Below, piece by piece: positions 7,359-15,719 of a stretch of 64,000 bases of DNA. The notes below the pieces were generated by a model. It did not search any database. It saw only the letters and a list, made by a program, of their open reading frames with translations, and was not told the origin of the DNA. The position numbers and the translations under genes are program-made. Position 1 is the stretch's first letter, and each line of letters begins with the position of its first letter. Origin of the DNA: Thioalkalivibrio sp. ALE14 (GTDB taxonomy: Bacteria; Pseudomonadota; Gammaproteobacteria; Ectothiorhodospirales; Ectothiorhodospiraceae); NCBI RefSeq assembly GCF_000376845.1, contig NZ_AQXY01000026.1:124001-188000 (forward strand). Reading direction: 5' to 3'.

Positions 7359-9737
7359 ATGCACTGGGTAGTCGATCTCGCCGACCTGACCATGAACGAT
7401 GTCGCGAAGGTGGGCGGCAAGAATGCCTCGCTAGGGGAGTTGCTGGGACAGCTTGGTGCGGCCGGGGTTCGGGTGCCCGGCGGGTTCGCCACCACTGCGG
7501 ACGCCTATCGCGCCCTGCTCGGAAAGGACGGGCTGGACGAACAGATCAAGGCGCGCCTGGCGGATCTGGATATCAACGACATCGAGGCCCTGCGCGCCGC
7601 CGGGCGCGAGGTGCGCGGCTGGATCGAGCAGGCGGAGCTGCCCGGCGAGCTGGAGCAGGCGGTGCGCGAGCATTACGCGCAACTGGGCGATGATGTCCCG
7701 GTCGCCGTGCGTTCGTCGGCTACCGCCGAGGACCTGCCCGAGGCCTCGTTCGCCGGGCAGCAGGAGACCTTCCTCAACGTGCGCGGCATCGATGCTCTGC
7801 TGCAGCGTCTGCGCGAGTGTTTCGCGAGCCTGTACAACGACCGCGCGATCGCCTATCGCGTGCACAACGGCTTCGCCCACGACGAGGTCGCGTTGTCGGC
7901 CGGCATCCAGCGCATGGTGCGCTCGGACGTCGGCGCCAGCGGCGTGATCTTTACCCTGGATACCGAGAGCGGCTTCCGCGATGCGGTGTTCATTACCGGG
8001 GCCTGGGGCCTGGGCGAGACGGTCGTGCAGGGCGCGGTGAACCCCGACGAATACCAGGTCTACAAGCCGGCCCTGGCGTCCGGCAAGCGCGCCATTATCG
8101 GCCGCACACTCGGCACCAAGGCGGTGCGCATGGTGCTGACCGAGGACGGTACCCGTACCGAAGATACCCCGGAGGACCTGCGCCAGCGCTTTTGCCTGTC
8201 GGATGCCGACGCCGAGCAGCTCGGGCGCTATGCGGTGGCGATCGAGCAGCACTACGGCCGGCCGATGGACATCGAGTGGGCGCAAGACGGCGAGACCGGC
8301 GAGTTGTTCATCGTGCAGGCGCGTCCGGAGACGGTGGAGAGCCGCGTCGAGCTGGGCGCGGGCGAGCGCTACGAACTTGCATCGCACGAGGCGGGGCCAC
8401 TGGTGACCGGCCGCGCGATCGGCGCGAAGATCGGGGCCGGTGTCGTGCGCGTGCTGGACTCGCCGGATGCCATGCACACCATGGAGGAAGGCGACATCCT
8501 GGTCGCGGACATGACCGACCCGGACTGGGAGCCGATCATGAAGCGCTCCGCCGCGATCGTTACCAATCGCGGCGGGCGCACCTGTCATGCGGCGATCATC
8601 GCCCGCGAGATGGGAATCCCGGCGGTGGTGGGCTGCGGCAATGCGACCGAGGTGCTCTCCGACGGCATGCAGGCGACCGTCTCCTGTGCCGAGGGCGACG
8701 ACGGTCACGTGTATCCGGGAAAGCTGGAATACCAGGTCAAGAAGACCGATATCGGCGAGCTGCCCGAGCTGCCGGTCAAGCTGATGCTGAACGTGGCCAA
8801 CCCGGGACGCGCCTATGCCTTCTCGCAGCTGCCACATGCCGGGATCGGGCTGGCGCGGCTGGAGTTCATCATCAACGGCACCATCGGCGTGCACCCGCTG
8901 GCGCTGCTGGACTACGCCGAGGATCCGAACCGGCTGGAATCCGACGTACAGGAACGCATCGCCGAGCGGCTGCATGGATTCGACGACGGCCCGCGCGAGT
9001 TCTTCGTGCGCAAGCTGTCCGAGGGCATCGCGACACTGGCGGCGGCCTTCGCACCGGAGCCGGTGATCGTGCGCTTGTCCGACTTCAAGTCCAACGAGTA
9101 CGCCCACCTGATCGGGGGGCGCGGCTACGAGCCGCAGGAAGAAAACCCGATGCTGGGCTTTCGCGGGGCCTCGCGCTACCGATCGGAGACCTTCCGTCCG
9201 GCCTTCGCGATGGAGTGCGAAGCATTGCGGCGGGTGCGCGACGACATGGGCCTGGACAACGTGCAGGTCATGGTCCCGTTCGTGCGCACCCTCGCCGAGG
9301 CCGAGGACGTGATCCGGGTGCTCGGCGAAGAGGGCCTGCGCCGCGGAGAGAACGGCCTGAAGATCGTGATGATGTGCGAGATCCCGTCCAACGCGCTGCT
9401 GGCGGCGCGCTTCCTCGAGCACTTCGACGGTTTTTCCATCGGTTCCAACGACCTGACCCAGCTGACCCTTGGGGTGGATCGCGATTCGGGCCTGGTCGCC
9501 GATTCCTTCGACGAACGCAACGATGCGGTGAAGGCGCTTTTGAGCATGGCGATCCGTGCCGCGCGGCGAGCCGACAAGTATGTCGGGATCTGCGGCCAGG
9601 CCCCTTCCGACTACCCCGAGCTGGCCGTCTGGCTGATGAACGAGGGCATCGATTCCCTGTCGCTGAATCCGGATTCGCTGTTGTCCACCTGGGAGCAGCT
9701 GGCCAGCGTACGGGGCGCGGGCGAAGGGTCGCGGTGA
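7359..9737 (+). CDS. ppsA: Phosphoenolpyruvate synthase
   Basis: A 792-residue cytoplasmic enzyme that converts pyruvate plus ATP to phosphoenolpyruvate, AMP and phosphate, the entry to gluconeogenesis. Order of domains: N-terminal pyruvate/ATP-binding domain ([11 protein letters not shown] near 19; [21 protein letters not shown] near 117), the swivelling phosphohistidine domain with catalytic His410 in [13 protein letters not shown], and the C-terminal PEP-binding barrel with Cys745 in GICGQAPSD. The length is normal. The start is the ATG at 7359 preceded by AGGAG; the longer in-frame extension is out of family. It is followed by its own regulator ppsR with a TGATG overlap. Confidence 0.97.
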   Translation: MHWVVDLADLTMNDVAKVGGKNASLGELLGQLGAAGVRVPGGFATTADAYRALLGKDGLDEQIKARLADLDINDIEALRAAGREVRGWIEQAELPGELEQAVREHYAQLGDDVPVAVRSSATAEDLPEASFAGQQETFLNVRGIDALLQRLRECFASLYNDRAIAYRVHNGFAHDEVALSAGIQRMVRSDVGASGVIFTLDTESGFRDAVFITGAWGLGETVVQGAVNPDEYQVYKPALASGKRAIIGRTLGTKAVRMVLTEDGTRTEDTPEDLRQRFCLSDADAEQLGRYAVAIEQHYGRPMDIEWAQDGETGELFIVQARPETVESRVELGAGERYELASHEAGPLVTGRAIGAKIGAGVVRVLDSPDAMHTMEEGDILVADMTDPDWEPIMKRSAAIVTNRGGRTCHAAIIAREMGIPAVVGCGNATEVLSDGMQATVSCAEGDDGHVYPGKLEYQVKKTDIGELPELPVKLMLNVANPGRAYAFSQLPHAGIGLARLEFIINGTIGVHPLALLDYAEDPNRLESDVQERIAERLHGFDDGPREFFVRKLSEGIATLAAAFAPEPVIVRLSDFKSNEYAHLIGGRGYEPQEENPMLGFRGASRYRSETFRPAFAMECEALRRVRDDMGLDNVQVMVPFVRTLAEAEDVIRVLGEEGLRRGENGLKIVMMCEIPSNALLAARFLEHFDGFSIGSNDLTQLTLGVDRDSGLVADSFDERNDAVKALLSMAIRAARRADKYVGICGQAPSDYPELAVWLMNEGIDSLSLNPDSLLSTWEQLASVRGAGEGSR

Positions 9738-10567
9738 TGACGGGTCCCGTCGCCCAGTGCCCGCAGGTCTATCTGGTCTCGGACGGGACCGGGATCACCG
9801 CGGAGACGCTAGCGCGCTCCCTGTTCACTCAGTTCCCGGATGTCGACCCCGCGTGGCACCGGCTGCCCTTCGTACAGACGCCCGGCCGCCTGGCCAGCGT
9901 GTTCGCCCGGGCCGCGGACGGCCCCCAGCCCGCGCTGGTGGTGGCCACCCTGGCCAACGCCGACCTGCGGGCCGACCTGCGCCACAGCCCGGTCCCGGTG
10001 ATCGACGTCTTTGGCGAACAGGTGGAGCGGCTGGAACAGCTGCTGGGGGTGGCATCGCAGTCGGTCTCCGGCCGCGCCCACGGTATGGGCGATGTCAGCC
10101 GCTACGACCGGCGCATCGAGGCGCTGAACTATACCCTGGCCCATGACGATGGTCTCGCCACCCAGGACCTGTCGGTCGCCGATGTAGTGCTGCTGGGGGC
10201 CTCGCGCTCGGGCAAGACGCCGACCAGCCTCTACCTGGCCATGAACTACGGGCTGTTCGCCGCCAACTACCCCCTGGTGCCGGAGGACTTGCGTCAGGGT
10301 GATATCCCGCATATGCCCGAGGGGCTGCGGGGGCTGGGCGGGCGCCTGGTCGGACTGACGATCACCCCGCAGCGTCTGGCGCAGATCCGCGAGGGCCGTC
10401 GGCCCGACAGCCGCTACGCCAGTCTGGCGCAGTGCCGGGCGGAATGCGTGGCGATCCAGGAATTCTTCGATATCTGGCGGATCCCCCACCTGGATGTCAC
10501 CGAGCTGTCCATCGAGGAGATCGCCACCCGGGTGCGTGACTGCATGGACGCCCGCAGCGGCGGCTGA
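9737..10567 (+). CDS. ppsR: PEP synthase regulatory protein (bifunctional kinase/pyrophosphorylase)
   Basis: A 276-residue DUF299-family enzyme that inactivates PEP synthase by ADP-dependent phosphorylation of a threonine near the catalytic His, and reactivates it by phosphate-dependent removal of that group. The P-loop-like GASRSGKTPTS is at residues 154-164. VYLVSDGTGITAETLA at the N terminus and FFDIWRIPHLDVTELSIEEIA at the C terminus are typical of the family. Its ATG overlaps the ppsA stop by 1 bp, so enzyme and regulator are translationally coupled. Its target sequence beside His410 is present in the ppsA product. Confidence 0.95.
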   Translation: MTGPVAQCPQVYLVSDGTGITAETLARSLFTQFPDVDPAWHRLPFVQTPGRLASVFARAADGPQPALVVATLANADLRADLRHSPVPVIDVFGEQVERLEQLLGVASQSVSGRAHGMGDVSRYDRRIEALNYTLAHDDGLATQDLSVADVVLLGASRSGKTPTSLYLAMNYGLFAANYPLVPEDLRQGDIPHMPEGLRGLGGRLVGLTITPQRLAQIREGRRPDSRYASLAQCRAECVAIQEFFDIWRIPHLDVTELSIEEIATRVRDCMDARSGG

Positions 10568-10662
10568 GCCGCGCGGCCGGGACAGGCTGCGCGCCGCAGC
10601 TTGGCATCCCGCCGACCTTGCCGGAGAATGAGCGATTAACCTGTCGGATCGAAGGAGCCCGC

Positions 10663-11226
10663 ATGCCCGCCGCTGGAACCGGACAAGAGATTGCCATCTT
10701 CCTCGTCAGCGTTGTCTTCGGGATATACATCATCCTGTTGATTCTGCGAACGATTTTCGGCCTGGTTCGGGCCGACTACTACAACCCGATCTCGCAGACC
10801 ATCGTGATGCTGACCGATCCGCCGCTGCGGGTGCTGCGGCCGGTGATCCCGTCGGTGGGGCGGCTCGACCTGGCGGCGGTCGTGCTGATGGTCGTGCTCA
10901 AGTTCATCGAGATCTGGCTGCGGGTGCTCATCGTCGGTGTGGATGTCGGGGTCGGGATCATCCTGGCCGTGGCGATCCGCGAGCTGCTGACCACCGTGAT
11001 CTGGGTATTCATCATCGCGCTGATCGCCGAGGTGGTGATGAGCTGGATCCAGGCCGGGGGTGGCGGTGCCGCGAACAACCCGATCATGCGCCTGGCGGGG
11101 GCGGTGAACCGCCCCATACTCGGGCCGCTCCGCCGGGCCCTGCCGAACACCGGCGCGATCGATTTTTCGCCAATGATCGCCCTGGTCGGGCTTTATATCC
11201 TGCTGATTATCGTGCGCTCTTTCTGA
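10663..11226 (+). CDS. YggT family membrane protein
   Basis: A 187-residue integral membrane protein with two YggT repeats. Each has a pair of hydrophobic helices around a short segment with conserved prolines (DYYNPISQTIVMLTDPPLRVLRPVIP near 37-62, and NNPIMRLAGAVNRPILGPLRR near 132-152). Family members are linked to osmotic tolerance and possibly cell-shape or division functions, but the activity is not established. The ATG at 10663 follows GAAGGAG and removes an unlikely charged extension. It is followed by a DUF4426 gene, a common pairing in gammaproteobacteria. Confidence 0.88.
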   Translation: MPAAGTGQEIAIFLVSVVFGIYIILLILRTIFGLVRADYYNPISQTIVMLTDPPLRVLRPVIPSVGRLDLAAVVLMVVLKFIEIWLRVLIVGVDVGVGIILAVAIRELLTTVIWVFIIALIAEVVMSWIQAGGGGAANNPIMRLAGAVNRPILGPLRRALPNTGAIDFSPMIALVGLYILLIIVRSF

Positions 11227-11365
11227 GGCGCGATTGGCTCCTCGGATTCTGGTGGTGGTCACCCCCGTTTCAACGGGCGCAAAAGCGGCTAGACTCGAAG
11301 TCAGGGGTTCCTGAAAGCCTTTCGCCACAGGGCCCCGCTTTCCCAACCAGGCAAAGGAGTCAGCC

Positions 11366-11818
11366 ATGGCAAGAGTGCATCGGGTCTTTACCGGCTTTCT
11401 CGTCGCTCTGGCGGCGGTCGCTCTCGGCAGCTCGATCGCATCCGCCAACGAGGCGGAGTTCGATAATTACGTCGTCCACTACAATGTGATCAACACCACC
11501 TTCCTGTCCCCGGAGGTCGCGCGGGCCTATGACGTGCGGCGCAGTTCCAACAGGGCGATGGTCAATATCAGCGTGATGGAGCGGGGCGACAACGGCCTGC
11601 AGGCGGTTTCCGCCGAGGTGACCGGTTCGGCCACCAACATGAACGACCAGATGCGCAGCCTGCGCTTCCGCGAAATCCAGGATGGCGATGCCATCTACTT
11701 CCTGTCCGAAGTCACTGTGCGCAGTGGGGAGACCCTCGACTTTGCGATCGACATCGCTCCGGAAGGCAGCGAACGCGTGCTGCCGGTGCGCTTCGCGCGC
11801 GATTTCTACGTGGACTGA
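11366..11818 (+). CDS. DUF4426 domain secreted protein
   Basis: A 150-residue protein with a signal peptide (about 1-27, ending SIASANE). The body matches DUF4426: FDNYVVHYNVINTTFLSPEVARAYDV near the start, MVNISVMERG in the middle and a beta-rich end. The function is unknown; it is probably periplasmic. It sits 139 bp after the YggT gene, and this order is conserved in many gammaproteobacteria. An AAAGGAG ribosome site precedes the ATG. It is convergent with the following gene, and a GC hairpin lies between them. Confidence 0.85.
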   Translation: MARVHRVFTGFLVALAAVALGSSIASANEAEFDNYVVHYNVINTTFLSPEVARAYDVRRSSNRAMVNISVMERGDNGLQAVSAEVTGSATNMNDQMRSLRFREIQDGDAIYFLSEVTVRSGETLDFAIDIAPEGSERVLPVRFARDFYVD

Positions 11819-11840
11819 GCCCCGGGGCTTTCCGAACGAT

Positions 11841-11862
11841 GCCTCGCCCGGGCGGGCGAGGC
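11841..11862. terminator. GC hairpin between convergent genes
   Basis: An inverted repeat, GCCTCGCCCG facing CGGGCGAGGC, lies just after the DUF4426 stop and next to the stop of the convergent TauE-like gene. No T-run follows on either strand, so intrinsic termination is uncertain. Confidence 0.35.
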
Positions 11863-11863
11863 A

Positions 11864-12526
11864 TCACATCGCCACACTCAGCAGCATCCAGACGCCATAA
11901 AGTGCGACCCCGCCGCCGGCCACCCGGCGGACCCAGGGGCGGCGCACGAAGGCCGCCAGTCGCGCGGCGAATACTCCCATCAGCAAAAGATTGGGCAGCG
12001 TGCCCAGGGCGAAGGCGCCCATCAGCGCAGCACCCTCCAGCGCCCCGCCGGCTCCGAGGGACCAGGCCAGCACGCTGTACACCAGCCCACAGGGCAGCCA
12101 GCCCCACAGGCCGCCGACCACCAGGGCCTGCCCCGCATGGCGCACCGGAAGGAAGCGTCGCCCCAGCGGTTCGATCCGGCGCCACAGCACCCCGCCGGCC
12201 TGTTCCAGGCGTGCCAGGATCGGCCACCACCCGGCGAGATAGAACCCGAGCAGGATCAGGAAAATCGCGGCAAAGCCCTGCAGGATCGCCTGGCCGGCGG
12301 GCAGCCCGCCCAGCAGGCTGGCCCCCAGCCATCCGGCCAGGGCCCCGGCGATGACGTAACTCGCCATGCGCCCGAGGTTGTAGGCCAGCAGCAGGTCCAG
12401 CCCCGGCCCGCGGCGACCGTGGCCCATGGAGATTGCGCCGACGATGCCGCCGCACATCCCCAGGCAGTGCACGCCGCCGAGGATGCCCACCGCCAGCGCG
12501 GCCAGCAGGGTGCCCGGATCACCCAT
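11864..12526 (-). CDS. TauE/SafE-like membrane protein (DsbD_2/UreH-type domain)
   Basis: A 220-residue protein with about six membrane helices. The N-terminal LGGVHCLGMCGGIVGAIS motif (about 14-31), with its Cys pair, and the later GWLPCGLVYSVLAWSLG (about 127-143) mark the sulfite exporter TauE/SafE-like, DsbD_2-type group. Such proteins are often found with cbb3 oxidase assembly genes and are thought to move metal or reducing equivalents, but no such neighbours occur here. The ATG at 12526 was chosen (GGGGGAA upstream) because the longer frame runs into the 284-bp repeat. The repeat's end lies 42 bp upstream, so the native promoter region of this gene may have been changed. Confidence 0.82.
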   Translation of the reverse strand: MGDPGTLLAALAVGILGGVHCLGMCGGIVGAISMGHGRRGPGLDLLLAYNLGRMASYVIAGALAGWLGASLLGGLPAGQAILQGFAAIFLILLGFYLAGWWPILARLEQAGGVLWRRIEPLGRRFLPVRHAGQALVVGGLWGWLPCGLVYSVLAWSLGAGGALEGAALMGAFALGTLPNLLLMGVFAARLAAFVRRPWVRRVAGGGVALYGVWMLLSVAM

Positions 12527-12568
12527 CCGCGTTCCCCCTTGGCTCAGTTCGGGTCGGCCGCATCGCCC

Positions 12569-12852
12569 AGGGAAACACTGCTTCATGTATACGCTCGCGC
12601 TCGAGTCGCTTTTGCGTGCGAACAAGGCGCGGTGACTGCCGTGCAGTCATTCTGCACAAGGGAACCGCAACGCTGTGCGCGCGCAAAAGCGGCCGAGCCC
12701 CTGCATTGAATGGTTTGTGGGGTTGGCACCCCAGGTTCCCCGATACGGCGTTGCGCCGCTTGCGGGTAGAACCACTACCCGCCGCACGACGCGCCTTGTC
12801 TCGAAGAACCTGGGGTGCCAACGCGAGCGTGTACATGAATCAGTGTTTCCCT
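12569..12852 (+). repeat. 284-bp structured repeat, copy 1
   Basis: This element aligns without gaps to 55194-55477 (reverse strand) at about 85% identity (43 differences). Its ends are inverted repeats of about 31 bp (29 matches) beginning AGGGAAACACTG. Inside, a first arm contains CGCTTTTGCG paired with CGCAAAAGCG and a nested hairpin with stem GTGCAG (12640-12656). A second arm has a 21-bp-scale stem (12724-12744 with 12811-12831) and a nested GCGGGTAG hairpin with loop AACCA. Differences from copy 2 keep the pairing. The element sits at the 3' end of the TerB-like gene and supplies its stop codon. Neither strand carries a convincing gene. A mobile, non-autonomous origin is inferred. Confidence 0.9.
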
Positions 12853-13301
12853 AGGACCTCGTGCTTGGTCCGGATGAAGGTGGCGTGCGGCACGTAGAGC
12901 AGGTCCGCGAGGTGCCGGATGACCGCCTCCTGACGCTTGTGCAGGTCGCGGTTGGCCCAGGCGGCGCGCCACAGGGCGCGCAGGATGTCGGCCTTCTGCT
13001 CGGCATTGAAGGCCGCATTGACCTCGCGCACCATCGGGTGGATGGAGATCAGCGCGTCGCTCTCCTCCTGTGCGATCTCCAGCAGCGCGTCGGCGGTGTC
13101 GCCGTCGAGCCGGAACAGTTCGATCAGGCTGGCGCGTACCGATTCGAGCTCCTCCGCGTGCAGCTCGAAGTCGGCGCGGCAGACCTCCATGATCAGGGCC
13201 GCGGCGGCGCGCTGCAGGCGCTGTTCGGGATCGCCCTCGGCGCGATCGCTGCGTTCGGCGCCCAGCAGGCGCTGCCAGTGGCTGCGTAGTTGTTCAATCA
13301 C
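12840..13301 (-). CDS. TerB-like protein with repeat-altered C terminus
   Basis: A 153-residue all-helical protein of the TerB (tellurite resistance B-like) superfamily, with LIMEVCRADFELHAEELESVRASLIELF (about 35-62) and a second half ending in YVPHATFIRTKHEVLG. The activity of stand-alone TerB proteins is unknown. The start is GTG at 13301, giving the normal MIEQLRSHWQ-type N terminus. The last two residues and the stop lie inside repeat copy 1. Without the 284-bp repeat the frame would continue EVLGDAADPN and stop, so the insertion exchanged six C-terminal residues for two and probably left a working protein. It is divergent from the QueC-like gene. Confidence 0.75.
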   Translation of the reverse strand: MIEQLRSHWQRLLGAERSDRAEGDPEQRLQRAAAALIMEVCRADFELHAEELESVRASLIELFRLDGDTADALLEIAQEESDALISIHPMVREVNAAFNAEQKADILRALWRAAWANRDLHKRQEAVIRHLADLLYVPHATFIRTKHEVLGKH

Positions 13302-13344
13302 CGCGTGGTCTCCGTCTACTCGCGCTGTGCGGTATGGTGCCCGA

Positions 13345-13986
13345 ATGGAATCCGTTCGGCCTGAATCCCCCGATCTCCTCCTGCTCTCCGGCGGCATCGA
13401 GAGCAGCGCCCTGCTGGCGCAGTGCCATGCAGCCGGCAAGGTGCTGCGCGCCGTCTGGGTCGACTATGGCCAGCGCAATGCGGCCCGCGAATGGGCGGCG
13501 GTGGAGCATCTGGCCGGGGTCTACGGCGCGACGCCCGTCGCGCTGGACCTGCAGTCCCTGCGCGCGGCCTTCACCCGGCGCAACGACTGGGTCGGCCATG
13601 TGCCGTTGCCCCAGCGCAATCTGCTGGTGCTGGCGCTGGCGGTCAACCTGGCCGAACACCACGGTGCCGGGCGTATCCTTTTGGCCCTGAACCGCGAGGA
13701 TCAGGGGCATGGGCCGGGTTCGCAGCCCGGGTTCGTGGAGCAGGTCTCGGCGCTGGCCGGGACCCTGGTCCCGCGCCTGCAGGTCGAGGCGCCGCTGATC
13801 GAGCAGTCGAAGGCGGAAATCATCGCCACGACGGATCCGCTGGGGATCGACTGGCGCCGCACCTGGAGCTGCCTTCTGGCACAATCGCGCCACTGCGGGC
13901 GCTGCCCGCAGTGCCAGGCCCGGCGCGCCGCGTTCGCCGCGGCCGGCATCCCCGACCCGACTGACTACCGCGAAGCCCTACGATGA
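13345..13986 (+). CDS. QueC-like 7-cyano-7-deazaguanine synthase family protein
   Basis: A 213-residue ATP-pyrophosphatase-fold protein related to QueC, which makes preQ0 from 7-carboxy-7-deazaguanine, ammonia and ATP. Visible are the PP-loop SGGIESS (about 15-21), VDYGQRNAAREW (about 40-51), LPQRNLLVLALAVNLA (about 92-107) and a C-terminal four-Cys zinc motif with CGRCPQC. Two differences from standard QueC stand out: the PP-loop has Glu where Asp is usual, and the middle region is shortened and lacks the usual YPDCR segment. It could be a divergent QueC or a relative with another substrate. Its stop overlaps the next start (ATGA). Confidence 0.75.
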   Translation: MESVRPESPDLLLLSGGIESSALLAQCHAAGKVLRAVWVDYGQRNAAREWAAVEHLAGVYGATPVALDLQSLRAAFTRRNDWVGHVPLPQRNLLVLALAVNLAEHHGAGRILLALNREDQGHGPGSQPGFVEQVSALAGTLVPRLQVEAPLIEQSKAEIIATTDPLGIDWRRTWSCLLAQSRHCGRCPQCQARRAAFAAAGIPDPTDYREALR

Positions 13987-14222
13987 CCGATGCCGCCATT
14001 CCCCGCCATGTCTCCGAGCGTCTGGAGATCGCCATCCTCACCGGCGAGACCCTGCAACTGAACTGGGCCGAGCCGGACTCCAGCCAGGCCTGGTGGGGCA
14101 AGGTAACGCCCCACGAAGTGCGCGAGGCGGATGGTTATCATTGGCTGGATGGCGAGTGCGAAGGCCGGCCGGTGCAGATCCGCCTGGACCTGATCCGCAA
14201 CCTGCCGACCCCGGTCAAGTAG
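13983..14222 (+). CDS. Small hypothetical protein, possibly Rof/Sm-like
   Basis: A 79-residue protein coupled to the QueC-like gene by a 4-bp overlap. It has a short beta-rich core (ERLEIAILTGETLQLNWAE, then a strand with GKVTPHEV and a last VQIRLDLIRNLP), reminiscent of small Sm-like folds such as Rho-binding antiterminators. The resemblance is by pattern only and weak. There is no signal peptide or membrane segment. Its 3' end overlaps the convergent nucleotidase gene by 8 bp. Confidence 0.6.
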   Translation: MTDAAIPRHVSERLEIAILTGETLQLNWAEPDSSQAWWGKVTPHEVREADGYHWLDGECEGRPVQIRLDLIRNLPTPVK

Positions 14223-14970
14223 CCGCCGAATCGCCGGCCCTGTCTCTCGTGGCGGGCAGGCCGGACATCAGATCCGCGAGCGACTCCAGCAGCACGAAGT
14301 CCTCCGAGTGCATGGGCTCGCCGCGCTCGTCCGGGTATCGCATGCCGCGCAGCTCCGCGATGCCCGCCCCGGCGGCGCTCGCCAGCGCCAGCAGGTTGTC
14401 GTCCACCAGCAGGGTGTGCCCGGGGTCGTACGGGGCCACGCGCTGCAGCCGGTTCCAGAAGTCGCCGTCTTCCTTGGCGCAGTCGAGATCGTGGGCGGAG
14501 ACGATGGTGTCCAGATGGTCGCCGATGCGGGTGAGCCGGTGCTTGAAGGCGTAGACCTGCGGATGGGCATTGGTCACCAGCACCCGCCGCCGGCCGGCAC
14601 GTTCCAGGGCGGCCAGCAACGCATCGGCATGCGGTTTCATGGCGATATGATGGGCCAGTTCGCGTTTCAGGCCCAGGATGTCCAGCCCGGTGAAGCGCGT
14701 CCAGTGATCCACGCAGTACCATTCCAGCTTGCCGCGCACCCGCTGCATCTCGTCCTCCAGGCGGCGGCGTGCGCATTCCGGGTCGTCCGGCTGGCAGCGG
14801 ATGTACTCCCGCGGGATCAGCTCGCGCCAGAAGCGGTTGTCGAAGTGCAGGTCGAGCAGCGTGCCGTCCATGTCGAACAGCACGGTGTCGATGCGACTCC
14901 AGTCCACGGCGAGCGCGGGGGCGTGCGGATTTTTTTCGGGGTTTTGCGGGTCCACAGCAGACGGCCACAT
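14215..14970 (-). CDS. yrfG: GMP/IMP nucleotidase YrfG-type HAD phosphatase
   Basis: A 251-residue HAD-superfamily phosphatase that hydrolyses purine mononucleotides (GMP, IMP) in E. coli. HAD motif I is DMDGTLLDLHFDNRFW (about 33-48), motif II VLVTNAH (about 130-136), the Lys region is AKEDGDFW, and motif IV is LLVDDNLLAL (about 188-197). The sequence just after motif I is characteristic of YrfG. The length is normal. It is convergent with the small QueC-linked gene, with overlapping 3' ends, and its 5' end is 17 bp from the divergent start of the next gene, so promoters share this space. Confidence 0.88.
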   Translation of the reverse strand: MWPSAVDPQNPEKNPHAPALAVDWSRIDTVLFDMDGTLLDLHFDNRFWRELIPREYIRCQPDDPECARRRLEDEMQRVRGKLEWYCVDHWTRFTGLDILGLKRELAHHIAMKPHADALLAALERAGRRRVLVTNAHPQVYAFKHRLTRIGDHLDTIVSAHDLDCAKEDGDFWNRLQRVAPYDPGHTLLVDDNLLALASAAGAGIAELRGMRYPDERGEPMHSEDFVLLESLADLMSGLPATRDRAGDSAAT

Positions 14971-14987
14971 AATCGAGGGGATTGGTT

Positions 14988-15701
14988 ATGGCTCTCATGG
15001 TACCCCAGGTGCGGTTTCTGCCCGCGCCGCTTCTTGCCGCGCTTCTGGCCCTGCCGGGCCCCACCCTGGCGATGGATCCGGATGATCCGGACTACGATCC
15101 GCTGGAGGATGATGCCCTGTGGGGCGAGACGGTCTCCCCGGACCAGACCCAGACGACCAGTCCGGAGCTGACGTTCCTGCTGGAGGAGCCGGACCGGACG
15201 CCGCATCACCACCAGAATCAGATCCGCATCACGGCCTCCTCCCTGGAGGACGGATGGGCCGATCTGCGCCAGTGCCACAACGATGTGGCGGCCATTCGGC
15301 GCATGGTCATTGTGTACAATGAGGCGACCATCGACGAGCTCCAGGTCGAGTCCACCCGCAACATCGAATCCGCGCGCGCCGAGGGCGATCGAGTGGACCT
15401 GCGCGGGGTGGAAAAGGACGCCGAGGTCTGCGTCACCGCGCGCATGAAGATCGTCGAGCACGAGGGCGATGGCGTCTATCGCCTGGAGAACGGTCCGTTC
15501 GTGCGTCGCTTCCTCGATGGCTATTTCCCGATGCGCGTCACCATGGCCGTCAGCTGGGGCGATCTCGACCTGCGCCTCGCGGAAACCGAGCCGGCCGAAC
15601 AGGACGGGTTCGAGGTGGTGACCTCCGATCACGGGTTCATGTTCGACACCCTGTTCGAGGGCGAACTGCGGACCCTGGTGCGGCTTCGCAACAGCCACTG
15701 A
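14988..15701 (+). CDS. Hypothetical secreted protein
   Basis: A 237-residue protein with a signal peptide (about 1-28, LLAALLALPGPTLAMD). A very acidic stretch follows (DPDDPDYDPLEDD), then a mixed alpha/beta body without a motif I recognise. Two Cys residues (QCHND and EVCVTAR) could form a disulfide. It is probably periplasmic. The ATG at 14988 with GAGGGG seven bases upstream is preferred to the TTG two codons earlier. It is followed closely by nudE (18 bp), so the two are probably co-transcribed. Confidence 0.7.
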   Translation: MALMVPQVRFLPAPLLAALLALPGPTLAMDPDDPDYDPLEDDALWGETVSPDQTQTTSPELTFLLEEPDRTPHHHQNQIRITASSLEDGWADLRQCHNDVAAIRRMVIVYNEATIDELQVESTRNIESARAEGDRVDLRGVEKDAEVCVTARMKIVEHEGDGVYRLENGPFVRRFLDGYFPMRVTMAVSWGDLDLRLAETEPAEQDGFEVVTSDHGFMFDTLFEGELRTLVRLRNSH

Positions 15702-15719
15702 ATCTCGTCCGGAGGGGGC

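Noticed and set aside
7431-9422. A 663-codon frame antisense to ppsA
   Set aside because: It is a mirror of ppsA codon usage with no motif; ppsA itself is certain.
7817-10567. A 916-codon open frame on the plus strand across ppsA and ppsR
   Set aside because: In the 3' part it is simply the ppsR frame; the 5' part is an out-of-frame shadow of ppsA, rich in Arg, Gly and Ala.
12519-12836. Open frames of about 100 codons inside the 284-bp repeat
   Set aside because: Both copies can be read through in some frames, but differences between copies keep base pairing, not amino acids, and there is no ribosome site. The element is treated as non-coding.
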